NCBI RefSeq assembly: GCF_001550135.1
Contig: NZ_LRUE01000020.1
Span: forward strand, 284-64,283
Length of the DNA: 64,000 bases
Direction of reading: 5' to 3'
Source: Pseudoalteromonas shioyasakiensis
Lineage (GTDB): Bacteria; Pseudomonadota; Gammaproteobacteria; Enterobacterales; Alteromonadaceae
Shown: in pieces, positions 57,130 through 64,000 of the stretch
Layout: each line of letters begins with the position of its first letter
Position numbering within the stretch: position 1 is the first letter of the stretch
Position numbers and translations under genes: made by a program
The notes under the pieces: model-generated
Seen by the model: only the letters and a program-made list of their open reading frames with translations
Database searches by the model: none
What the model was told of the DNA's origin: nothing

Positions 57130-59295
57130 TTATTTTTCGATACCCGCTAAATCGAGCATAAAGGCGTAATATAAAGCGGTATCTTGCAAGCTTTTAAAGC
57201 GCCCAGAAGCGCCGCCGTGCCCTGCTTCCATGTCGGTTTTGAACAGCAACAGGTTATCATCGGTTTTATATTCACGTAGCTTAGCAACCCATTTTGCAGG
57301 CTCAAAATACTGAACTTGAGAGTCGTGTAAGCCGGTGGTGACTAACATATTTGGGTAAGCCTGCTTCTTAACTTGGTCATACGGCGAATATGACAGCATG
57401 TAATCGTAATAGACTTTATCGTTCGGGTTGCCCCACTCGTCATACTCATTCGTTGTCAGTGGTAAGCTGGCATCTAACATGGTCGTGACTACATCAACAA
57501 AAGGCACTGCTGCAATCACCCCTTTATAAAGTTCAGGCGCTTGATTCACAACAGCCCCCATTAGTAAGCCACCTGCACTGCCACCCATGGCAAAAATATT
57601 ATCCTTATCACCATACTTTTGAGCTGCTAATGATTTAGTCACATCAACAAAGTCATTAAAGCTGTTTTGTTTTTTCAGCAACTTGCCGTCTTCGTACCAA
57701 GGACGACCCAGCATTTGTGAGCCACGTATATGCGCAATCGCAAACACAAAACCACGATCAAGTAAGCTTAATCGAGAGCTAGAAAAGCTCGGATCCATGG
57801 TCGCACCATACGAACCATAACCATATTGCATAAGCGGATTAGAGCCGTCTTTTTTGAACATGTCTTTACGATAAACAAGGCTCACAGGAACATCGACACC
57901 ATCTCGGGTGGTCACGTAAACTCGCTCAGAGGCATAATTGTCAGGATTAAAATCACCTAACACTTTACGCTGTTTAAGCAGGTTTTTTTCACCACTTTCT
58001 AGGTTGATATCGTAGCTGCTGCCTGGCGTCGTCATACTTGAATAGTAAACACGTAAGTTAGGGTTATCTAACTCACCATTACCATAACTAAAGACCATAT
58101 AGGTTGGGTCATTAAACGCAACGACTTGCTCTTGTTGGTTACGAAGGTCACGAATAGTGATACGGGTTTGCCCCATTTCTCGCTCTTCGTATACTAAATG
58201 ATTGTTAAATAACTCAATGCCTTCAAGCTTTACGTTATCACGACCAGCAATTAGCGTTTGCCAATTTGCTTTATCATGCGCTTTATCGCGATGCACTTTC
58301 ATCAGTTGAAAGTTAACTGCATTTAAATTGGTAACGATGTAATACCAATCGCCTAACTTTTTGATGTCATATTCAAGCCCTGCTTCGCGTTCAATAAAAC
58401 GTTTTGGCATTGCTTTGACATCATTTGCATCAATAACCGAGACGCCCGATGCACTGGTGCTGCCATGGCTAATATAGATTTCTTGTTGGTCTTTACTCTT
58501 GTAAATACCGGTGTAATAACTGGTATTTTTCTCTTCGTAAACGAGTTCGTCGTCGGCTTGCGGGGTGCCTAGCGTATGGCGATATACTTGGTAGCCTAAC
58601 AGCGTTTGTAGGTCTTTTTTGATGTAGTAAAAGGTTTTGTTGTCATTAGCCCACACGACATCACCTTCTGTACCTTCAAGGCTTTCTGTGAGCATTTTAC
58701 CTGTGGTTAAATCTTTTACTTTAATTGTGTAAATACGACGACTCACAGTGTCTTCACCATAAGCCAGCAAATTGCCATTTGGGCTGACAGCTAAACCTGT
58801 TACGGCAAAATAATCATGATTTTTAGCAAGCTCATTCACATTTAAGATAACCTGCTTACCTTCTCCTTGGCTATCTTTGCTGCGCACATAAACCGGATAT
58901 TCGTCATCACCGCGCGTTTGTGAGAAATAGTAATATTCCCCTTTTTTTGTCGGTACCGTATCATCATCCTTCTCAATACGCCCTTTAAGTTCTTCGAACA
59001 GGGTGTTTTGTAGCGTTTGAGTATGCGCTAACTTACTTTCAACATACGCATTTTCAGCATTCAAATGAGCAATAACAGCGGCATCTTTGCGCTTATCATC
59101 ACGCATCCAATAGTAGTTATCGACACGAGTGTCTCCATGAATGGTCATTTCATGAGGTATTTTTTTGGCGACGGGTGCTGCAATCTGAACTTGCTCTGTG
59201 ATAACAGCTTTTTCTTTATTATCTGGGACTTTATTACACGCTGATAGAACAGCTAAAGAGAGTGCCGCTAGGCAAAGTGAATGGCCAACTTTCAT
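57130..59295 (-). CDS. Oligopeptidase B-like S9A peptidase, lipoprotein
   Basis: A 721-residue serine peptidase. Signal peptide with lipobox LSAC (Cys20), beta-propeller (about 120-440) and alpha/beta-hydrolase domain with Ser573 in GGSAGG, the Asp in TGLHDSQVQ near 655 and His in EAGHGGASGR near 693. The FNDF, TSLDAS and YDEWGNP segments resemble oligopeptidase B, which cuts after Arg/Lys in short peptides; E. coli PtrB is cytosolic, whereas this one is predicted to be lipid-anchored. It could digest peptides released by the neighbouring secreted subtilase. Confidence 0.87.
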   Translation of the reverse strand: MKVGHSLCLAALSLAVLSACNKVPDNKEKAVITEQVQIAAPVAKKIPHEMTIHGDTRVDNYYWMRDDKRKDAAVIAHLNAENAYVESKLAHTQTLQNTLFEELKGRIEKDDDTVPTKKGEYYYFSQTRGDDEYPVYVRSKDSQGEGKQVILNVNELAKNHDYFAVTGLAVSPNGNLLAYGEDTVSRRIYTIKVKDLTTGKMLTESLEGTEGDVVWANDNKTFYYIKKDLQTLLGYQVYRHTLGTPQADDELVYEEKNTSYYTGIYKSKDQQEIYISHGSTSASGVSVIDANDVKAMPKRFIEREAGLEYDIKKLGDWYYIVTNLNAVNFQLMKVHRDKAHDKANWQTLIAGRDNVKLEGIELFNNHLVYEEREMGQTRITIRDLRNQQEQVVAFNDPTYMVFSYGNGELDNPNLRVYYSSMTTPGSSYDINLESGEKNLLKQRKVLGDFNPDNYASERVYVTTRDGVDVPVSLVYRKDMFKKDGSNPLMQYGYGSYGATMDPSFSSSRLSLLDRGFVFAIAHIRGSQMLGRPWYEDGKLLKKQNSFNDFVDVTKSLAAQKYGDKDNIFAMGGSAGGLLMGAVVNQAPELYKGVIAAVPFVDVVTTMLDASLPLTTNEYDEWGNPNDKVYYDYMLSYSPYDQVKKQAYPNMLVTTGLHDSQVQYFEPAKWVAKLREYKTDDNLLLFKTDMEAGHGGASGRFKSLQDTALYYAFMLDLAGIEK

Positions 59296-59380
59296 GGGAT
59301 TCCTGTTTTCGTTTTATTATTCTGTCTCCAATATAAGTAAAAAAACTGCAATATATAAGTAGCCTTTGTGAAGCAATGTA

Positions 59381-59404
59381 AAAAGGGAGCCGAAGCTCCC
59401 TTTT
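59381..59404 (-). terminator. Terminator of the subtilase gene
   Basis: Ten-base arms AAAAGGGAGC / GCTCCCTTTT. On the minus strand the loop is TTCG, the stable UUCG-type tetraloop, and Ts follow. It lies 21 bases after the subtilase stop codon. Confidence 0.88.
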
Positions 59405-59424
59405 ATCACTTACTTATCAAGTAA

Positions 59425-62400
59425 TTACTTTTGCTTACGACGACGCATAAATGCGAACGGTGTAGCAAGTAATGTTAACCATGCTAGTGAACCTGAAGAA
59501 GATTTTTTCTTCTCTGGTTCTTCAACTACAACTGGTTGCTCAGACGCTTCATCAGCTAGGTTGTTAACTGTAACAGTTACCATAGCAGACTCTGAAACAT
59601 TACCTGATCTGTCAGTTGCAACAACTTCTAGTTCAATTGATGTTAAACCAGCGTCATAATCAAGTACGTCTTGATTCATAACTACAACATCACCTGAAGA
59701 TGTTACTGAAATAGCTGTTGAACTTGAGCTAATTACAATGAACTCTGTAACAGGGCTTGCTAAATCAGCACCATAAGTTGCTTCTAGCGTACCAATTACC
59801 GTACCATTTTCAGTGTTTTCATCAACAGAGAACTCAGTATCAACAATAACTGGTGGAGTATTCGAGTCTGATTCAGGTGTTGCAGCATACGCTTTAGAAC
59901 CCGAGTCTGAAAGAATCATGAAGTCTTCACCTGCATTGTATAAAGTAGCTGAAGCACCTGGTTCAATTGAGCTAACAGCTTCACCAGCTTCATCTACAAA
60001 CATTGCATATACATCACTTGATGCATCTGTGAATGTGTAAGTACCCATTGCAACATCACCTTCTTCAGTTGCAATTGGTGTCCATGTTTCTTCTTCTGTA
60101 CGGAAACGAACATCTACAGTTGCTCGACCAATGTCATCGGCTGTTAGGCCAAATGCTTCAATACAGCTTTGCATTGTGAGGTGGTTGTTACCGATAATTT
60201 GGTAATAATTATCTAAGAAACCAGAAGCACTACCATAGCCGTGAGTAAAGGTAATTGCAGTGCCCGGCTCAACATCGTAGAACCACTCTAACTTACCATT
60301 TTGTACTGTAACATCGTAAACACCATCTTGGTCCATATCGAAGTCAGCCATGAAACCACCCACGTAAGAGTGAGTAATTCCCTCGTTTAGCACTAATGTA
60401 GTAAGTGTTACATAACCGCTTTCACAAATTTCAGCTGATACAGCAAATGTTTCGATTGATGCGCCTACTAAGTCAAAACGTTGGTCTTCATCAATATCAT
60501 CAGTCATTACTGTAGGAGCAAATACAGGATCAAGTGCTACCGCACCTGTGTTTGTTACTTCATGTGCAACGCCGTTATCAGTCACAACTGGCATGAAGCT
60601 CATTGCCGCATTTGCTTTTGGTAATACGTGATAAACAAGGTGGAATGCTTCATCGCTGCCATCAGAGAAGATTAGCGCACCATCAAGCTCTAGGTTAGTT
60701 AAGTCAGCCGTAGCATCTTGAGAACCAATATTTTCCTCAGTTAAAGTCCACTCAGGTAGAGTTGCAGGATCAATTGTTGCTGTCACGTCAAATGACATTG
60801 TTTGACCTGCTGGCACTGTAATTGACTCTGGGTAGTCAAGTGAGAATGAACCACGCTCAACATCGTCTGCATAACGTTGTTCAAGAGAAAGTGTGTACAC
60901 TTGGTCTTCGTTAGAGAAGTTCTTAACTTGAACTGTTTTAGTAAGCTCAACTGTTTCTGATGCGTTTACTAAACCAAACGAAAGCGCAGCTTGTTTGGTA
61001 TCTGCAGCCCAAGCAGCAACCGGTAAGTTAGCCGCTTTGTTTACATCAACAAGACCCGCACCGATATAACTAATTGGTGCAAGCTCAGCGTCTGGGTTAA
61101 TCGCTAACGGCTCCATAGTTACATTTAGGTTTGCCGTGTTCATTAATGTCGCTTTAATTTCAAACGCGTTACGCTCTGGCAGCGCTTCTTTTAATAAGCT
61201 CACCGCACCAGCAGTAATAGGACCCGAGAATGAAGTACCTGTTGCGCCAGTAAGACCATCACCAAGACCAGGATGAGCAGTCATGATGTTTACACCTGGT
61301 GCTGTAATCTCTGGTTTTAACAGCCCGCCCATTGAAGGACCACGCGATGTGAAATCAGCAATCGCGCCAGACATAACAAGACGCTCAACTGTTAGGTTAA
61401 ACGTACCGCCCGCTTTTAGAGCTGTACCAGCTGCAAACGTTACGCCTACAGAAGGGATAGTAACAGTTGGATCTGAACCGCCCATAGGTGCTGGCGTGCC
61501 ATCGTCATTATTGTTTGCAATAATAACAAACTCTGCGCCTTTAGCTTGTGCTGCTAATACTTTAACTGTAAATGCACATGCACCACGGTCTATGATAACG
61601 CCTTTACCTGTAAAATCTACGTCGTCAGCAAACGCTTCACAAGCCGTTTGATTTGCATCTGGGTACACAAGTTCCAAGTTTTCATTAGTGTAGCTAAATG
61701 CCATCTGTGGACCAAAGCTGGCTGGCTGCACAACAGCTTCTTCACCATTAACTGTACCACTACCAACTGATTCTTCACCGGTAGGGTGAGTCATCGCACC
61801 CACTGAAAGAGCGTTTTCAGTTGTACTTGGGCCACCTACGATGAATGGATAAGCACCATCATTACCAGCAGAGATAACAACGTTTGTACCAAGTTTAACT
61901 GCTTGGTTGATGAATAGGCCAACTGCATCGTTTGCAATATCACCGTAATCGCCACCAAGTGACATATTTACAACATCAACACGGTCGCTCATATCACCGT
62001 CACCATTCGGATCCATTGCACTTTCAAGAGCTAAAAGTTGTGCAAGGCCTGGACAGCCACTATTACATACAGAGTAAACAAATAAATCTACGTTTGGTGC
62101 AATACCGTTAACAGAGTGAGAAACGTGTGTACCGTGGTTTGTATCTACATCAATAGGATCGGCATCATCGTTAATGTAATCATAACCACCTAATACTTTA
62201 CCTTGTGGCCAATCAACTGACGCAGGATCAGCAATAGCTGCCGCATAGGCTTCATCAGTCCCCGCACCACCAAAAGCGGTATGAGTGTAGTCAATACCTG
62301 TATCAAGCACAGCAACGCGAACACCTTCACCTGTTGCTAAACCATTAGATACTAAAGGAGTTGCTTCAATATAGTCAGCGCTGTCAGCAACATGCAATTC

Positions 62401-62826
62401 ATAATCGTATACTGGGTAAATGCCCTCAACTTGAGAGTTCGATAGTAACTTAGCAACATCTTGCTTATTACCATTGACTACGATTGAGCTTACTAGTGTT
62501 GATGTTTTAGCGACAACTTGTACAGGCAAGTCCATACTATTGATTGCTTGCTCTACGCTTGCTTGCGCTACTTTTGCTTGCGCTTGAATTGACGCTACAT
62601 CCGCGCCCATTGTTTTAGCATTAACTGATGCTGGAGCATTTAACTTAATTAACCAGCTTGTAGCTTCGCGATGAGCTTTTTGTTCTTTTTTAGTTACCGC
62701 GCTCGATTGGATTAATTTTTTGCCGGCAAGATTATATTTAGAAAAGTCATTGGCTTGTGCACTAGCGCACATTGCACTGGTTACAGCCAAAGCAACTGCA
62801 GTTCTTTTTATTAGATTTTTAGACAT
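59425..62826 (-). CDS. Secreted subtilisin-family (S8) peptidase with PA domain and GlyGly-CTERM-like tail
   Basis: A 1133-residue exoprotease. Signal peptide (about 1-25), I9-type propeptide (about 50-145), S8 catalytic domain with Asp175 (LDTGIDYTH), His231 (NHGTHVSH) and Ser532 (GTSFSGP), an inserted PA domain (about 385-470), Fn3-like beta domains, a long C-terminal beta region with a cadherin-like repeat (about 1010-1090; SVDENTENGTVIGTL) and finally SSSGSLAWL, a hydrophobic stretch and RRRKQK. That last part is the GlyGly-CTERM pattern cut by rhombosortase during type II export. The start has AGGGGA five bases upstream. It feeds on proteins outside the cell. Confidence 0.9.
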   Translation of the reverse strand: MSKNLIKRTAVALAVTSAMCASAQANDFSKYNLAGKKLIQSSAVTKKEQKAHREATSWLIKLNAPASVNAKTMGADVASIQAQAKVAQASVEQAINSMDLPVQVVAKTSTLVSSIVVNGNKQDVAKLLSNSQVEGIYPVYDYELHVADSADYIEATPLVSNGLATGEGVRVAVLDTGIDYTHTAFGGAGTDEAYAAAIADPASVDWPQGKVLGGYDYINDDADPIDVDTNHGTHVSHSVNGIAPNVDLFVYSVCNSGCPGLAQLLALESAMDPNGDGDMSDRVDVVNMSLGGDYGDIANDAVGLFINQAVKLGTNVVISAGNDGAYPFIVGGPSTTENALSVGAMTHPTGEESVGSGTVNGEEAVVQPASFGPQMAFSYTNENLELVYPDANQTACEAFADDVDFTGKGVIIDRGACAFTVKVLAAQAKGAEFVIIANNNDDGTPAPMGGSDPTVTIPSVGVTFAAGTALKAGGTFNLTVERLVMSGAIADFTSRGPSMGGLLKPEITAPGVNIMTAHPGLGDGLTGATGTSFSGPITAGAVSLLKEALPERNAFEIKATLMNTANLNVTMEPLAINPDAELAPISYIGAGLVDVNKAANLPVAAWAADTKQAALSFGLVNASETVELTKTVQVKNFSNEDQVYTLSLEQRYADDVERGSFSLDYPESITVPAGQTMSFDVTATIDPATLPEWTLTEENIGSQDATADLTNLELDGALIFSDGSDEAFHLVYHVLPKANAAMSFMPVVTDNGVAHEVTNTGAVALDPVFAPTVMTDDIDEDQRFDLVGASIETFAVSAEICESGYVTLTTLVLNEGITHSYVGGFMADFDMDQDGVYDVTVQNGKLEWFYDVEPGTAITFTHGYGSASGFLDNYYQIIGNNHLTMQSCIEAFGLTADDIGRATVDVRFRTEEETWTPIATEEGDVAMGTYTFTDASSDVYAMFVDEAGEAVSSIEPGASATLYNAGEDFMILSDSGSKAYAATPESDSNTPPVIVDTEFSVDENTENGTVIGTLEATYGADLASPVTEFIVISSSSTAISVTSSGDVVVMNQDVLDYDAGLTSIELEVVATDRSGNVSESAMVTVTVNNLADEASEQPVVVEEPEKKKSSSGSLAWLTLLATPFAFMRRRKQK

Positions 62827-62868
62827 GGGTTCCCCTGGGATATGTTATGTTATCGTCTAAATAGTGAT

Positions 62869-62883
62869 TGAAACAAAGTTTCA
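62869..62883. promoter_or_regulatory. Palindrome upstream of the subtilase gene
   Basis: TGAAAC-AAA-GTTTCA, a perfect 6-bp inverted repeat 43 bases upstream of the subtilase start. It could be an operator; no known regulator is assigned. The remaining bases to 63070 are AT-rich with no clear feature. Confidence 0.3.
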
Positions 62884-63070
62884 GAACTAATATAAAACGG
62901 AAACCCTAGCAAGAACAACATTTCTGTTACATAAGAATTACATTCAGCTAAAACAAAGAACACTGAGTTTAAGTAACATATTGTTTTAAAATGATTTAAA
63001 GATGCAAGCTAGAGTTGTAAATATTTGTAAATGAACAGTGTGTTGAGTTTTAGTAAATAGAGTATTGAAA

Positions 63071-63541
63071 ATGAATTCAGAAGTAATCAACATTCTTACC
63101 ATGGCAAAGGTGATTCAAACGGCTGTTGCACCCGTCTTTTTAATTACCGGTATTGCTGCAACGTTAGGCGTGCTTTCAAACCGCTTAGCGCGTATTACCG
63201 ATCGAGCGAGACAGTTAGAACGTAAACTTAAAGTCAGTACGGATGAAGACTTCAATAAGTCATTAACAACGGAGCTAAGGGCACTGTTGAAACGCTCTCG
63301 CTGCATCCATATTGCATTTAGTCTAAGTGTACTCAGTGCCTTATTAGTATGTGCTGTGGTTATGTGTCTATTTTTATCGCATATTCAATCTATCAACTTG
63401 AGCGTGACAATTGCTAGCTGCTTTGTGGCTGCTATGGCGCTTTTGATATGTGGATTTTTATCTTTACTATGCGAGGTTTTCTTAGCAACAAGAAGCATGC
63501 GCCGCGGCATGATCTTCGCTGATATTGATATAAATGATTAA
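63071..63541 (+). CDS. DUF2721 family membrane protein
   Basis: A 156-residue protein with three hydrophobic segments (about 12-32, 80-104 and 112-135). The family signature is AKVIQTAVAPVFLITGIAATLGVLSNRLARITDRAR near the N-terminus, with NRLARITDR as its most conserved part. Function unknown. I take the ATG at 63071; a TTG two codons earlier is also in frame. It stands alone between the divergent subtilase gene and the cytochrome gene. Confidence 0.85.
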   Translation: MNSEVINILTMAKVIQTAVAPVFLITGIAATLGVLSNRLARITDRARQLERKLKVSTDEDFNKSLTTELRALLKRSRCIHIAFSLSVLSALLVCAVVMCLFLSHIQSINLSVTIASCFVAAMALLICGFLSLLCEVFLATRSMRRGMIFADIDIND

Positions 63542-63644
63542 ATTAAACTTAAGTTAAGATTAACCGCGATACACTTGAATATTATATTGAGCTAAGATAA
63601 AACTCAGTTAGTTTACTTTTATGACATCTTAAGGGGCAAAAGGA

Positions 63645-64000
63645 ATGAAATTAAAACAATTAGTAGTGGGTGCAATGCTTTCAACAATGGCACTAGGCGC
63701 TTCAGCAAATTCTGTATTTGAAGAGCCAAGCGATGCAATCGAGTATCGTCAAGCAGCATTTTCAATGATCCGCGTACAAATTGGTGACATGGGCGATATG
63801 CTAAAAGGAAAAGTACCTTTTGATGCAGAACGTTTTCAAAAGCGTGCCGACAATGCAGCGGCATTATCTAAAATGCCTTGGGAAGCTTTCGTAGCGGGTT
63901 CTGACAAGGGTGATACATCTGCACTTGCAGCTGTATGGAGCGACAACGAAACCTTTATGAAAAAAGCAGTTGCTTTCCAACAATATGCTGATGAGCTAGC
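63645..64000 (+). CDS. Cytochrome c' (class II c-type cytochrome), partial
   Basis: The gene is cut by the window end; 118 residues are visible. A signal peptide (about 1-22, ending GASANS) is followed by the four-helix class II cytochrome c fold: EYRQAAFSMIRVQIGDMGDMLKGK near 32 and the AAALSKMPWEAFVAGSDKGDT segment near 70-92. The C-terminal CxxCH haem site would be beyond the window. Cytochromes c' bind NO or CO in the periplasm; some are called c-556. AAAGGA lies a few bases before the ATG. Confidence 0.82.
   Translation, partial: MKLKQLVVGAMLSTMALGASANSVFEEPSDAIEYRQAAFSMIRVQIGDMGDMLKGKVPFDAERFQKRADNAAALSKMPWEAFVAGSDKGDTSALAAVWSDNETFMKKAVAFQQYADEL

Noticed and set aside
61283..61651. Open frame opposite the subtilase gene
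   Set aside because: It mirrors the PA/S8 region of a well-supported gene, has no ribosome binding site and no recognisable domain.
1..64000. CRISPR arrays, rRNA, tRNA, prophage or intact insertion sequences
   Set aside because: No spaced direct repeats, no T-loop-like GGTTCGAATC blocks in the gaps, no rRNA stretches and no transposase or phage structural genes were seen.

Overview
The window is a stretch of AT-rich marine gammaproteobacterial chromosome. Gene content, gene order and protein style (many two-component sensors, secreted S8 and S9 peptidases, a GlyGly-CTERM-like anchor) point to Pseudoalteromonas or a close relative in the Alteromonadales. It is almost entirely core and regulatory genome. 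I see no rRNA, tRNA, CRISPR array, prophage or intact insertion sequence. There are 58 protein genes with only short gaps (none over 300 bases). The last gene is cut by the window edge. Genus assignment is inferred from gene order and protein similarity recalled from memory, not from a search.

Layout. 0-6 kb: ppx/gppA, rhlB, trxA, rho (the conserved rhlB/trxA/rho block) and a chemotaxis receptor lacking a periplasmic domain. 6-16 kb: a TPR-hybrid histidine kinase, a J-domain protein, dbpA, a zinc-ribbon/Sel1 membrane protein, a probable small-RNA unit, an S9 peptidase, a DUF808 membrane protein and an MliC-type lysozyme inhibitor. 16-20 kb: ubiD, fre, a CBS protein and add. 20-27.5 kb: a MASE1/CHASE hybrid kinase, then the haem operon hemC-hemDX-hemY in which hemD and hemX are one open frame, with a DUF2914 protein. 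27.5-33.3 kb: esterase and cyaY on one strand, then lptM, lysA, dapF, DUF484, xerC and yigB on the other, the classical gammaproteobacterial dap/xer block.

33.3-45 kb is more variable: a TPR/retropepsin-like protein, a HopJ-family protein, a GNAT, a pseudouridine synthase, a BlaI/M56-TonB regulatory pair with visible operators, MAPEG, EamA, a Gdx-type SMR exporter overlapping a GNAT-nitrilase fusion, a diguanylate cyclase and a penicillin-acylase family enzyme. 45-53 kb: a 1121-residue hybrid kinase, yceH, nadE, and folM-folE-folX (dihydromonapterin synthesis), followed by a folded, terminal-inverted-repeat element that supplies the end of a yqaA-like gene. 53-57 kb: two spondin-domain exported proteins followed directly by an OmpR-type response regulator and sensor kinase. 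57-64 kb: a lipoprotein oligopeptidase B-like enzyme, a large subtilase, a DUF2721 membrane protein and a partial cytochrome c'.

The best candidates for something undescribed are the spondin pair with its two-component system, the putative small RNA at about 12.4-12.58 kb behind a Zur-like palindrome, the repeat element at 52.09-52.36 kb, and the single-frame hemD-hemX that keeps an internal hemX start.
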